From Enterovibrio sp045679545 (GTDB lineage Bacteria; Pseudomonadota; Gammaproteobacteria; Enterobacterales; Vibrionaceae): DNA of 64,000 bases. Each line of letters starts with the position of its first letter. Position 1 is the stretch's first letter. This document shows, in pieces, positions 8,731 through 17,865 of this stretch. The position numbers were made by a program, and so were the translations under genes. The notes beneath the pieces are model-generated. The model saw nothing but the letters and a program-made list of their open reading frames with translations, had not been told where the DNA came from and searched no databases. Location of the stretch: positions 3,100,001 to 3,164,000 of the forward strand of contig NZ_CP166194.1 in NCBI RefSeq assembly GCF_045679545.1, read 5' to 3'.

Positions 8731-9147
8731 ATGGCTTGGATAAACACACTTGTATTTGTGATCATCGGTGTCGTCATTGGCTTCATCATCGCCCGTTTAA
8801 CTATGCGCGAAAACACTCAGCAAAAAGATTTAAAGAAAGAGCTAGAAAAATCACGTTATGAGCTTGAGCAGTATCGCCAAGAGCTGGTTGATCACTTTGC
8901 TCAAAGCGCTGAGTTACTCGACAACATTTCCCGTGATTACAGCAAGCTCTATCAGCACATGGCCACCACTTCAACAGAATTGATGCCTAACTTGCCAGAG
9001 CAAGACAACCCCTTTGCCAAGCGTATCAGTAAATTGTCAGAAGTGACCGAGGACACTTATTCTCCGACACAAGAACCGCCTCGGGACTACTCAGAGGGCG
9101 CTTCTGGTCTGCTCAAAAATGCTGAAAAAACAAGCAAAGCGAGTTAA
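8731..9147 (+). CDS. zapG: ZapG-type inner membrane protein (DUF1043, YhcB)
   Basis: A 138-residue protein with one N-terminal membrane helix (INTLVFVIIGVVIGFIIARL), then a charged coiled coil to about residue 75 and a poorly ordered tail. This is the layout of YhcB/ZapG, which links the divisome and cell-wall synthesis in gammaproteobacteria. A strong AAGGAG site precedes ATG 8731. Its place between zapE and degQ is the conserved one. Confidence 0.9.
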   Translation: MAWINTLVFVIIGVVIGFIIARLTMRENTQQKDLKKELEKSRYELEQYRQELVDHFAQSAELLDNISRDYSKLYQHMATTSTELMPNLPEQDNPFAKRISKLSEVTEDTYSPTQEPPRDYSEGASGLLKNAEKTSKAS

Positions 9148-9233
9148 CTTGATCACAAATCTGCGATACAAAGGCATTGAACTTTTTTGAACCAACCCCA
9201 CTCTTAACACGTACCTATTAGGGGAGTGTGGAT

Positions 9234-10601
9234 ATGAAAAAAACATCTTTGCTTACGTTAAGTGCTCTAGCACTAGCGATCAGTACAACGTTTACTATCT
9301 CGCCAGCAACGGCTGCATTACCTGCTGCTGTTGCTGGTGAGAGCCTGCCAAGCCTTGCGCCCATGCTGGAAACTGTCAGCCCTGCTGTTGTCAGTATTTC
9401 CGTCGAAGGCAGCCATGTGACAAAACAACGCATCCCTGAATCATTTCGCTTTTTCTTTGGCCCTGAGTTCGATCCAGAACAAACCAGAGAAAGACCTTTT
9501 CGCGGTTTAGGTTCGGGCGTCATTATTGATGCCGACAAAGGGTATGTGATCACTAACCATCACGTTATCGATGGTGCCAATAAAATTCTTGTGCAACTTC
9601 ATGACGGACGCGAATACGATGCTGAACTTATTGGCAGCGATAGCATGTCAGACGTTGCGCTGTTAAAACTCGAAAAAGCAGAAAAGCTGACAGAAATAAA
9701 GCTATCTGATTCCGATAACCTTCGTGTTGGCGATTTTGCCATCGCAATTGGTAACCCATTCGGACTTGGGCAAACTGTCACTTCAGGGATTATCTCGGCG
9801 CTAGGTCGCAGCGGCTTAAACCTCGAGAATTTTGAAAACTTCATCCAAACCGATGCGGCGATCAATAGCGGTAACTCTGGCGGCGCACTGGTCAACCTCA
9901 ACGGTGAGTTGATTGGTATTAACACGGCGATCCTTGGTCCAAACGGCGGCAACGTAGGTATCGGTTTTGCAATCCCAGTCAATATGGTGAAAAACCTCTC
10001 TGAGCAAATCCTTGAGTTTGGTGAAGTCAAACGCGGTGTTCTTGGCGTTCAGGGTGGAGAGCTCACGTCTGAACTTGCAGAAGCGTTTGGGTATGAAACC
10101 AACCATGGCGCTTTTGTAAGTCAGGTAGTGCCTGACTCTGCAGCAGACAAGGCGGGTATTGAAGCAGGCGATATCATTGTTTCGGTAAACGGCAAAGACA
10201 TTCGCACCTTCGGTGAACTACGTGCGAAAGTTGCCACTCTGGGTGCGGGTAAAAAAGTAAAACTGGGCATCATTCGTGACGGCAAAGAAAAGACGGTCAC
10301 TGCTGAGCTAAAAGAAGCCACACTTGCTAAGGCCAATGCAGAAACACTGCATGAAGCATTGAAAGGCGCCAAGCTTGAAAATTATTCAGAAGGCAAAATC
10401 AATGGCGTACGCGTTGCCAGTGTTGAAAAAGATTCTGTCGCGGCACGCTATGGCATGAAAGAGGGTGACGTCATTGTTGGCCTAAATCGCGACAAAGTGA
10501 AAAACCTTGGCGATCTGCGTAAACAGCTTGAAGGCAAACCTAACGTTCTCGCGTTAAATATAGTACGTGATGGCTCAACCATGTATCTGGTTATCCGTTA
10601 A
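9234..10601 (+). CDS. degQ: Periplasmic serine endoprotease DegQ (DegP/HtrA family)
   Basis: A 455-residue HtrA-family protease. A Sec signal peptide ends near residue 27. The trypsin-like domain has the triad His110 (TNHHVID), Asp140 (SDVALLK) and Ser215 (GNSGGAL), followed by two PDZ domains (about 265-355 and 370-455). It degrades and chaperones misfolded periplasmic proteins. I chose ATG 9234 over the GTG at 9228 because GGGGAG lies seven bases before it. It is called DegQ, not DegP, because of the adjacent degS and the short Q-linker region. Confidence 0.93.
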   Translation: MKKTSLLTLSALALAISTTFTISPATAALPAAVAGESLPSLAPMLETVSPAVVSISVEGSHVTKQRIPESFRFFFGPEFDPEQTRERPFRGLGSGVIIDADKGYVITNHHVIDGANKILVQLHDGREYDAELIGSDSMSDVALLKLEKAEKLTEIKLSDSDNLRVGDFAIAIGNPFGLGQTVTSGIISALGRSGLNLENFENFIQTDAAINSGNSGGALVNLNGELIGINTAILGPNGGNVGIGFAIPVNMVKNLSEQILEFGEVKRGVLGVQGGELTSELAEAFGYETNHGAFVSQVVPDSAADKAGIEAGDIIVSVNGKDIRTFGELRAKVATLGAGKKVKLGIIRDGKEKTVTAELKEATLAKANAETLHEALKGAKLENYSEGKINGVRVASVEKDSVAARYGMKEGDVIVGLNRDKVKNLGDLRKQLEGKPNVLALNIVRDGSTMYLVIR

Positions 10602-10618
10602 GTAATTCATCACAAAAA

Positions 10619-10650
10619 CAGGAGCCTGTCTCATTAAGGCTCCTGCTTCT
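10619..10650 (+). terminator. Possible intrinsic terminator between degQ and degS
   Basis: An eight-base-pair stem CAGGAGCC/GGCTCCTG with an 11-base loop, followed by a pyrimidine run (CTTCTTCCCCC) and not by a clean T-tract. Termination is probably partial. Confidence 0.5.
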
Positions 10651-10730
10651 TCCCCCATCGCATTCCTACTCTTATTAACGTTTCAATGGTATGCTCGTCG
10701 TTTTTCAATGATCGACATTTGGGGAGTAGC

Positions 10731-11795
10731 ATGCTGGCTTTTCTGGCACGTTCTTTGGTTTACGGCACTTTAGTCGCCGTCGTTTTGCTGCTTGCCCTTC
10801 CGTCATTGCGAACTGGTCAATTGGTCTCTGATGTTTCCTTGCCACAGTTCGAACCCGACACCTCACTGCTTTCCTATAACTATGCCGTCCGACGCGCCTC
10901 TCCCGCTGTCGTCAATATTTACACTCGCCGCTATAGCAGTGAAAACAGACTTCAGCTCAACGCAGAGGGTTTAGGCTCTGGCGTGATCATGAGTGATAAA
11001 GGTTATATCGTCACCAACTACCACGTCGTCGCTCGCGCCGATCAGATAATCGTAGCGCTACAAGATGGACGAATTAGCACAGCACAGTTAGTCGGCAAAG
11101 ATCAACGTACCGATCTTGCAGTGGTTAAAATCGAACTAGACAGCGTACCTGTTATTCCATTTAACGAAACTTACGATCCCGCCGTCGGTGATGTGGTTCT
11201 CGCCATTGGCAACCCTTACAACCTCGGCCAAACAACCACTTTTGGCATAATCTCTGCCACGGGGCGCCCGGGCATGAGCTTTAACCGTCAGCAAGATTTC
11301 CTGCAAACTGATGCGGCGATTAACAAAGGAAACTCAGGTGGCGCCTTGGTCAATAGCCGAGGAGAATTAGTTGGGATCAATACTGCCTCTTTCCAACAAG
11401 CCACTGATATAGATACTTATGGTATCTCGTTTGCCATTCCTTACTCGCTGACCGTAAAGATCATGCAAAAACTGATTGCTGATGGCCGCGTGATCCGTGG
11501 CTACATTGGTGTTGAAGGAAGAGAAGTCAACCCAGTGATGGCTAGACTTTTAGATGCAGAACAATTGCAGGGAGTCCTTGTCGCCAGCACCGAGCCAAAC
11601 GGCCCAGCAGATCGCTCCGGACTTAGGGTTAATGATTTGATCATTGAAATCGATAATCAACCTATCGGCAGTTTTCGCAGCGCCCTCGATGTTGTTGCCG
11701 ACAACCGCCCGGGTACCAAAGTCCCGTTTAAGGTTATTAGAGAAGGCCAACCGCAAGAAATCATGGTCACTATCGGTGAAGAACCAACGCAATAG
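10731..11795 (+). CDS. degS: Outer membrane stress sensor protease DegS
   Basis: A 354-residue HtrA-family protease with one N-terminal membrane anchor (about residues 5-25), a protease domain with triad motifs TNYHVV, TDLAVVK and GNSGGAL, and a single PDZ domain. DegS senses the C-termini of misassembled porins and makes the first cut in RseA, releasing sigma-E. The ATG at 10731 has GGGGAG upstream and gives the family N-terminus; the frame upstream of it is not used. The single PDZ and the anchor separate it from degQ. Confidence 0.95.
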   Translation: MLAFLARSLVYGTLVAVVLLLALPSLRTGQLVSDVSLPQFEPDTSLLSYNYAVRRASPAVVNIYTRRYSSENRLQLNAEGLGSGVIMSDKGYIVTNYHVVARADQIIVALQDGRISTAQLVGKDQRTDLAVVKIELDSVPVIPFNETYDPAVGDVVLAIGNPYNLGQTTTFGIISATGRPGMSFNRQQDFLQTDAAINKGNSGGALVNSRGELVGINTASFQQATDIDTYGISFAIPYSLTVKIMQKLIADGRVIRGYIGVEGREVNPVMARLLDAEQLQGVLVASTEPNGPADRSGLRVNDLIIEIDNQPIGSFRSALDVVADNRPGTKVPFKVIREGQPQEIMVTIGEEPTQ

Positions 11796-11856
11796 CTCTT
11801 TTGCCTCAAGACCTCTGTTTGGCCTCTACTTGAAGCTAAACAGGATACGCAGAAAC

Positions 11857-11884
11857 AAAAAAGGTCACCTCTCGGTGACCTTTT
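11857..11884. terminator. Bidirectional terminator between degS and murA
   Basis: A perfect 11-base-pair stem AAAAGGTCACC/GGTGACCTTTT with loop TCTC, A-run on the left and T-run on the right, between two convergent genes. Confidence 0.88.
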
Positions 11885-11925
11885 AACGTTTAATCGGTTA
11901 GCACATTGCCATTGATAAGAAATGG

Positions 11926-13182
11926 TTAGTCGCTAAATCGCTCAATTTGAACACCCAGCTTCTGCAGCTTGTCTTCAATGTGCTCATAGCCACGATCGAT
12001 ATGGTAGATACGATCAACAACCGTTTCACCTTTCGCAATCGCACCAGCAATAACCAAACTGGCGGATGCTCGAAGATCGGTTGCCATCACTTGTGCACCA
12101 CTTAAACCATCGCAATCACCACACACTACCGTATTACCTTCGATCTCTGCGTGTGCTCCCATGCGCTGCAATTCAGGGACATGCATAAAGCGGTTTTCAA
12201 AGATGGTTTCAGTAATAATACCTGTTCCTTTTGCTATCAGGTTGAGCAAAGTGAACTGTGCTTGCATATCGGTTGGGAAACCAGGGTGCGGCGCTGTGCG
12301 GATATTTACCGCTTTCAGTTCGCGACCCGTCATATCAAGCGAGATCCAATCGTCGCCCGTTTCCACCAGCGCACCAGATTCTTCGAGCTTTGCCAATACC
12401 GCTTCAAGCAACTTAGGCGAGGTATTGCGGCACAAGATTTTGCCACCTGAAACCGCTGCACCCACGAGGAAAGTGCCGGTCTCAATACGATCCGCAACCA
12501 CTTCGTGATAACCACCACCTAGACGTTCAACGCCTTCAATGGTAATCGCATCAGTACCAGCGCCTGTAATTTTTGCACCCAAGGTGTTCAAGAATTTCGC
12601 GCAGTCGACGATTTCAGGCTCACGCGCTGCATTTTCGATAACGGTCGTACCTTCAGCCAGCGTTGCTGCTGACATAATGGTTACGGTTGCGCCAACACTG
12701 ACTTTATCCATCACGATGTGCGCGCCTTTCAGGCGACCATCAACGTGCGCTTTGACATAGCCCTCATCAAGGGTGATCGTTGCACCCAGTTGCTCGAGGC
12801 CATGAATGTGCAGATCAACCGGACGTGCACCAATGGCGCACCCACCAGGCAAGGACACTTGGCCTTGACCAAATCGCGCAACCAATGGCCCGAGCGCCCA
12901 AATAGATGCGCGCATGGTTTTAACCAAATCATACGGCGCGCAGTATTCAGTAATATTGCCAGCATCAACATGGACTGAACCATTACGTGATACTTTTGCA
13001 CCCAAACGAGATAGCAATTCCATCGAGGTATCGATATCGCGCAATTTAGGGACATTGGCGACTTCTACCGGCTCTTCAGCCAATAGAGCAGCAAATAAAA
13101 TAGGCAATGCGGCGTTTTTAGCACCTGAGATTGTGACTTCACCACGCAGTGGGCCACCACCGTGGACACGGAATTTTTGCAT
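11926..13182 (-). CDS. murA: UDP-N-acetylglucosamine 1-carboxyvinyltransferase MurA
   Basis: A 418-residue enzyme that transfers enolpyruvate from PEP to UDP-GlcNAc, the first committed step of peptidoglycan synthesis, in the cytoplasm. The active-site loop LPGGCAIGARPVDLH places the catalytic Cys at residue 115, the fosfomycin target, so intrinsic resistance by Cys-to-Asp change is not expected. The substrate-binding GAKNAALP near the N-terminus is intact. It is the last gene of a minus-strand run that starts at mlaF; 16 bases separate it from ibaG. Confidence 0.97.
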   Translation of the reverse strand: MQKFRVHGGGPLRGEVTISGAKNAALPILFAALLAEEPVEVANVPKLRDIDTSMELLSRLGAKVSRNGSVHVDAGNITEYCAPYDLVKTMRASIWALGPLVARFGQGQVSLPGGCAIGARPVDLHIHGLEQLGATITLDEGYVKAHVDGRLKGAHIVMDKVSVGATVTIMSAATLAEGTTVIENAAREPEIVDCAKFLNTLGAKITGAGTDAITIEGVERLGGGYHEVVADRIETGTFLVGAAVSGGKILCRNTSPKLLEAVLAKLEESGALVETGDDWISLDMTGRELKAVNIRTAPHPGFPTDMQAQFTLLNLIAKGTGIITETIFENRFMHVPELQRMGAHAEIEGNTVVCGDCDGLSGAQVMATDLRASASLVIAGAIAKGETVVDRIYHIDRGYEHIEDKLQKLGVQIERFSD

Positions 13183-13198
13183 GCTGTTCCTCGTGGAT

Positions 13199-13456
13199 TT
13201 ATAGCGGTTGCATCAGCTTCTTGTCGCGCGCCCACTCAGCAGGGGTCAGCGCCTTGATGCTAAGAGCATGGATAGCGTTCGTTCTAATGTGCTCCATCAA
13301 CGGACCATAGATAGTCTGTTGTTTTTTGACGCGTGACATACCGTCAAAAATGTCACCGACTGCAATAACTTCGAAGTGACTTCCATCGCCTTTTACATGC
13401 AATTCATCTAACGTTAAGGCGTCTTCGAGCATTGCTTTAATTTCTGTTGGTTCCAC
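13199..13456 (-). CDS. ibaG: BolA-family protein IbaG
   Basis: An 85-residue BolA-like protein that starts with GTG (GGGGAA eight bases upstream). The class II KH-like core is visible (HFEVIAVGDIFDGMSRVKKQQTIY and the H-A-L-S-I-K strand). IbaG partners monothiol glutaredoxins in iron-sulfur handling and affects acid response. Position between mlaB and murA is conserved. Confidence 0.92.
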   Translation of the reverse strand: MEPTEIKAMLEDALTLDELHVKGDGSHFEVIAVGDIFDGMSRVKKQQTIYGPLMEHIRTNAIHALSIKALTPAEWARDKKLMQPL

Positions 13457-13458
13457 AA

Positions 13459-13782
13459 TTATTCCCCGTGAACCGATGAGGTATCATCAGTAAAAAGACA
13501 TTCTACATTGCTAAGCTGTAACAGCACTTTCAATTGCGAAGGGATGTTAAGCAGTGCCAGCGTTTGCTGATTAAGCTTGAGCTGCTGTTGCAGGTGCAAC
13601 AACATTGCCATTCCGGCCGAATCAACACGCTTTACCGAAGACAAATCTAAGGCGATACGTGATTCTGTCGGCAGCCATTCGCTGCGGCGGCTCCAAAATT
13701 GAGGAACTGTGTCACGATCAAGCTCTCCTGACAAGCAGTAATCACCATTTCTGCGCCTTTCAAACGCCAGTGATTCACTCAC
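13459..13782 (-). CDS. mlaB: STAS-domain protein MlaB
   Basis: A 107-residue single STAS domain; the family segment VDSAGMAMLLHLQQ with Ser-Ala-Gly is clear. MlaB binds the MlaF ATPase and is needed for MlaFEDB assembly and activity. It starts at a GTG that overlaps the mlaC stop (GTGA). Confidence 0.92.
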   Translation of the reverse strand: MSESLAFERRRNGDYCLSGELDRDTVPQFWSRRSEWLPTESRIALDLSSVKRVDSAGMAMLLHLQQQLKLNQQTLALLNIPSQLKVLLQLSNVECLFTDDTSSVHGE

Positions 13783-14426
13783 GACGCACTCTCATCTTTG
13801 GTGATCGGCGCCTTGGCGCGTTCAATCAATTCTTTGGCAACAGATTCAATGCCATTTTTACGCAGTTGGCCACTCCACTCACTGGATTTGGTGTCCAACA
13901 TGCTCACGCCTTCTACTTGGACATCAAAGCCCTGCCACTCTTCGGTTTTACCATTTTTACGCAGTTTGAAATCCAAGCGAATTGGTAGACGAGCTGCATC
14001 AGCAATATCAACACGCACTGAGACGACAGAACGGTCTTCATCAATAGACTTAGCTGGCTCAACAGTCACAACTTGATCGGTATATTGGGTCAGAATCTGT
14101 GCGTAAGAGGCAACTAAATAGTCATAGAAAGCATCGGTAAACTGATCGCGCTCTTCTTTGCTGGCTTTTCTGGCCATCGGGCCTAATACATTCATCGCCG
14201 CATAACGCACATTGATGTAGGGCATAAGCTCTTCTTTGACAACAACACGCAGAAGTTCTGGGTTTGCTTGATAGATTTCTTTGTCTTTTTTGAGTCGGCT
14301 AAACGCATTTTCTGCCACACCATCAATGAGTGCGTAAGGGTTGGTCGCATCCACTGTCTGAGCCACAGACAATGAAGGCAGCATCATACTGAATGCTGCA
14401 ACTAACATAACTAGCCATTTTTTCAT
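13779..14426 (-). CDS. mlaC: Periplasmic phospholipid-binding protein MlaC
   Basis: A 215-residue periplasmic shuttle of the Mla pathway. A Sec signal peptide ends at about SVAQ (residue 23), followed by the MlaC/Ttg2D domain with ELMPYINVRYAAMNVLG and an F-x-x-YL-V-x-SYA-x-x-L helix. It carries phospholipid between the MlaA-porin complex in the outer membrane and MlaFEDB. Overlaps mlaB by four bases. Confidence 0.94.
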   Translation of the reverse strand: MKKWLVMLVAAFSMMLPSLSVAQTVDATNPYALIDGVAENAFSRLKKDKEIYQANPELLRVVVKEELMPYINVRYAAMNVLGPMARKASKEERDQFTDAFYDYLVASYAQILTQYTDQVVTVEPAKSIDEDRSVVSVRVDIADAARLPIRLDFKLRKNGKTEEWQGFDVQVEGVSMLDTKSSEWSGQLRKNGIESVAKELIERAKAPITKDESAS

Positions 14427-14432
14427 TGTTAA

Positions 14433-14909
14433 TTACTCCTTCGAATCCCCGACGCTATACAGGAACTGTCCAATCAAATCTTCTAACACCATTGCCGAGC
14501 GAGTATCCTCCAGCAAATCGCCGTCTTGAAGCAGTTCAATATCGTCATCCATAAAGCCTGGACGGATACCAATATACTGCTCCCCCAATAAGCCTGAGGT
14601 CAAAATTGCCGCAGAACTCGTTTCAGGAAAGAAGCCATATTGGCGATCGATTTCCATGGTGACAGATGGTACATAGTCAGGAGCCGTTAGCTGGATACTA
14701 CTTACACGACCGACCACAACGCCACCGACTTTCACCGGAGAGCGCACTTTCAAGCCACCGATGTTGTCGAAATACGCCTCTAGACGATAATGATCGCTGC
14801 GAGAAAAACTTTTCACATCGGCCACTTGGAAGATCAGCAGCATCACTGCGACAATCCCAACGATCACAAATGTTCCGACCCAAAATTCTGTTTTACGATT
14901 TTGTTGCAT
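14433..14909 (-). CDS. mlaD: MCE-domain lipid transporter subunit MlaD
   Basis: A 158-residue protein with one membrane helix (about residues 12-29) and one MCE domain (FDNIGGLKVRSPVKVGGVVVG) in the periplasm. MlaD forms a hexameric ring on MlaE that passes lipid through its pore. The pore-loop signature GLLGEQYIGI is present. Four bases separate it from mlaE. Confidence 0.95.
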   Translation of the reverse strand: MQQNRKTEFWVGTFVIVGIVAVMLLIFQVADVKSFSRSDHYRLEAYFDNIGGLKVRSPVKVGGVVVGRVSSIQLTAPDYVPSVTMEIDRQYGFFPETSSAAILTSGLLGEQYIGIRPGFMDDDIELLQDGDLLEDTRSAMVLEDLIGQFLYSVGDSKE

Positions 14910-14913
14910 TTAC

Positions 14914-15696
14914 TTAGCTCCCGAACATCAGTGCTGTGAGGACAAAATCCAACCCCAGAACTGCTAAAGACGAATGAACAACAGTGCGTGTTGTGGCTCG
15001 GCTGATCCCTTCTGACGTGGGGATCGCATCATAGCCGTTGAAAAGAGCAATCCAAGTGACCGTAATGGCAAACACCAAGCTCTTAATGAATGACTGACCA
15101 ATGTCATAGCCTAACTCGACAGAAGACTGCATCACGGACCAGTAGCTGCCGTAGTCAATCCCTTTCCAATCCACACCAACAAGCTGGCCGCCCCAAATAC
15201 CGACAATCATGAAAATCATGGTCAGTAACGGCATGGAAATTACTCCCGCCCAAAAACGCGGTGCTATGACCCGTCGCAGCGGATCAACCGCCATCATTTC
15301 CAAACTAGAAAGCTGCTCTGTGGTTTTCATCAGACCAATTTCAGCGGTCAGTGCAGAACCCGCTCGACCCGCAAACAACAGCGCCGTCACAACAGGCCCA
15401 AGCTCACGAAGCAAAGACAGCGCAACCATTTGCCCTAGCGAACTTTCAGCGCCAAAGTCTGCAAGAACCAGATAGCCTTGCAAGCTCAGCACCATGCCGA
15501 TGAACAAACCTGACACTAAAATAATGGCGAGTGAGCGAACACCAACCGAATAAAGTTGGGTGACAAGCAAAGGGAACATTTGCTTGGGTTGAGGCTTGCC
15601 AATCAATGCCCCCAACAGCACAAAGGTAGCGCGGCCCATTGTTCGCGAGACAGACATGGCGCGCGCGCCAATGTCTTGAACCATGTTAACGATCAC
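14914..15696 (-). CDS. mlaE: Phospholipid ABC transporter permease MlaE
   Basis: A 260-residue inner membrane permease of the MlaE/YrbE family with five or six hydrophobic helices. The coupling region between helices (ELGPVVTALLFAGRAGSALTAE) is the family hallmark that contacts MlaF. GTG start overlapping the mlaF stop (GTGA). Confidence 0.95.
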   Translation of the reverse strand: MIVNMVQDIGARAMSVSRTMGRATFVLLGALIGKPQPKQMFPLLVTQLYSVGVRSLAIILVSGLFIGMVLSLQGYLVLADFGAESSLGQMVALSLLRELGPVVTALLFAGRAGSALTAEIGLMKTTEQLSSLEMMAVDPLRRVIAPRFWAGVISMPLLTMIFMIVGIWGGQLVGVDWKGIDYGSYWSVMQSSVELGYDIGQSFIKSLVFAITVTWIALFNGYDAIPTSEGISRATTRTVVHSSLAVLGLDFVLTALMFGS

Positions 15697-16490
15697 GAAA
15701 ACAACTCCTGTGTGATGTCCTTGGCGGGATACCGAAACGGCACAGGACCATCTGCATCCCCTTTAAGAAATTGACTAACCCTAGGGTCAGGATTGTCACG
15801 TAATGATTGTGGGGAGCCTGATGCGATGACTTTTCCATCCGTAAGTAAATAGACATGATCGGCAATGCTCATTAACTCGGGGACATCATGGGATACCACA
15901 ATGGCAGTAAGTCCTAGCGCTTGATTGAGGTTTCGGATCAGAGACACCAATACCCCCATAGTAATGGGGTCCTGCCCTACAAACGGCTCATCAAACATAA
16001 TCATTTCTGGATCAAGCGCAATGGAACGGGCCAGCGCCGCACGTCTCGCCATGCCTCCCGACAAGCTGCTTGGCATTAAATCTGCCGCACCACGCAACCC
16101 CACCGCTTCAAGCTTGAGCAGTACGATCGTCTTAATCAACGCCTCAGACAATTCAGTATGTTCACGAAGAGGAAATGCAACATTGTCAAACACCGTCATA
16201 TCAGTGAAAAGTGCGCCTGATTGAAACAACATGCTCATGCGTTTGCGAACGTCATAGAGTTTGCTGCGTGAAAGAGTGGGAATATCGTGCCCAGCAAATT
16301 CGATAGTACCGCTATCAGGACGAAGCTGACCGCCGATCAAGCGTAGCAATGTGGTTTTCCCTATTCCGGATGGGCCCATGATTGCCGTGATTTTTCCAAC
16401 AGGTACGGTCAAGCTCACATCATCAAATATCACCCGATCACCACGGGAGAAGGTCAGGCTATTGATTTCCACTAAATTATTTGTACTCAT
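15693..16490 (-). CDS. mlaF: Phospholipid ABC transporter ATP-binding protein MlaF
   Basis: A 265-residue ABC ATPase. Walker A GPSGIGKTT, signature LSGGMARRAALARS, Walker B MIMFDEPFVGQDP and switch H (VVSHDVPE) are all intact. It is the first gene of mlaFEDCB-ibaG-murA; its promoter must lie in the 400-base gap to yrbG. MlaA is not in the window and is encoded elsewhere in related genomes. Confidence 0.95.
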   Translation of the reverse strand: MSTNNLVEINSLTFSRGDRVIFDDVSLTVPVGKITAIMGPSGIGKTTLLRLIGGQLRPDSGTIEFAGHDIPTLSRSKLYDVRKRMSMLFQSGALFTDMTVFDNVAFPLREHTELSEALIKTIVLLKLEAVGLRGAADLMPSSLSGGMARRAALARSIALDPEMIMFDEPFVGQDPITMGVLVSLIRNLNQALGLTAIVVSHDVPELMSIADHVYLLTDGKVIASGSPQSLRDNPDPRVSQFLKGDADGPVPFRYPAKDITQELFS

Positions 16491-16891
16491 CGACGGCCTT
16501 TGATAATAACATCCCTGAATAATAAGCGTTCGATCATAGAGTTATCGCCATTGCAAAACAAGTAATTGAACGGTATTCATTTGCAAATTCTCAGTAAGAA
16601 AACTATCAATTTCGCCACTTAATCCTGTCTTTTAATATATGCATCTCGTTGAAAGAAGTTCACTTCATCCATTAGGCTAGAAAACTCCCACCCAATACGC
16701 GCTGTTAAAGGGTATTTTTCACCCTAGAATGTGACCCAGCATGACTAAATCTTCTCGCAAGCCGATCCTCTCCTCTACCTTAACTCATAGGCCTGTCGCA
16801 ACTATCACGCCCTTTTCCTTCACATTTACTCAATTAGCAGTCAAAATTGCTTTTTGATTCATCCGCCCTCTTTCTCATCAAAGGTAATTAA
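16491..16891. other. Divergent promoter region between mlaF and yrbG
   Basis: About 400 bases without a gene. It must drive mlaF on the minus strand and yrbG-kdsD and downstream genes on the plus strand. AT-rich blocks occur at 16560-16650. I see no clear sigma-E, Fur or CRP site and no sizeable inverted repeat. Confidence 0.5.
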
Positions 16892-17854
16892 ATGTTTGAA
16901 GCGACCGCCATTCTCGTCGTCGGCTTGTGTTTGTTAGTATGGAGTGCTGACAGACTGGTCTACGGTGCAGCCGCTATAGCCCGTAACGTAGGAATTTCAC
17001 CGCTGGTCATTGGCATGACTATTTTGGCGATGGGCAGTTCAGCCCCTGAAATGGTGGTGTCTGCGACAGCAGCACTTAGCGGCAAAACCGACACCGCAGT
17101 AGGTAACGTGCTTGGCTCGAACATCGCAAATATTGCTTTGATCTTGGGGGTAACGGCGCTTATCAAGCCACTCGCCATCAGCTCAGGCATTCTTCGCCGC
17201 GAACTCCCCTTGATGCTTGGCGTCACCTTAATCGCCGGCGCCATGTTGTGGAATAACCATTTGGGTTTCTATGAAGGGATCACGTTGGCCGTTCTGTTTG
17301 TCATCTTCTTGCTCATCATGATGAAATTCGGCAAAGAAGGTGACAAAGAAGACCCAATGCTGGCAGAGCAAGAAGCCGAAATACCAAAAGGAGTTAGCAA
17401 CGTTTCGGCGGGCATATGGGTTGTTATTGGTCTGGCACTACTTATTTTCAGCGCAGATATGGTCGTAGGTTCTGCTGTCACCATCGCCAAATCATTTGGC
17501 ATGAGCGATTTGGTTATCGGCCTCACGATTGTCGCGGTAGGCACTAGCCTTCCCGAGTTAGCGGCTTCAGTCGCGGGCGTATTGAAAGGTGAAGACGATC
17601 TGGCGGTGGGTAACATCATCGGCTCAAACATATTCAACATTCTTGCCGTCATGGGTATCCCTGCAATTCTTGCTCCTTCTTCCCTGAACCCACTGGCGAT
17701 GGAGCGTGACTTCTATGTCATGCTCGCACTCTCTGTATTACTCTTTTTGTTTGCTGCAGGCAAAAACAGAATCATCAGACGCTGGGAAGGTATTGTGCTG
17801 CTGATTTGTTTCGTCGGCTATCAAGGTTACTTGTTCACTAACATTGCGTCCTAA
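16892..17854 (+). CDS. yrbG: Calcium/sodium antiporter, YrbG type
   Basis: A 320-residue CaCA-family exchanger with about ten membrane helices. The two inverted alpha repeats are visible: GMTILAMGSSAPEMVVS with GNVLGSNIANI in the first half and GLTIVAVGTSLPELAAS with GNIIGSNIFNI in the second. These carry the ion-binding acidic and polar residues. It sits upstream of kdsD as in E. coli. Substrate is by family; K+ dependence cannot be judged. Confidence 0.93.
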   Translation: MFEATAILVVGLCLLVWSADRLVYGAAAIARNVGISPLVIGMTILAMGSSAPEMVVSATAALSGKTDTAVGNVLGSNIANIALILGVTALIKPLAISSGILRRELPLMLGVTLIAGAMLWNNHLGFYEGITLAVLFVIFLLIMMKFGKEGDKEDPMLAEQEAEIPKGVSNVSAGIWVVIGLALLIFSADMVVGSAVTIAKSFGMSDLVIGLTIVAVGTSLPELAASVAGVLKGEDDLAVGNIIGSNIFNILAVMGIPAILAPSSLNPLAMERDFYVMLALSVLLFLFAAGKNRIIRRWEGIVLLICFVGYQGYLFTNIAS

Positions 17855-17865
17855 TCGGATTAACT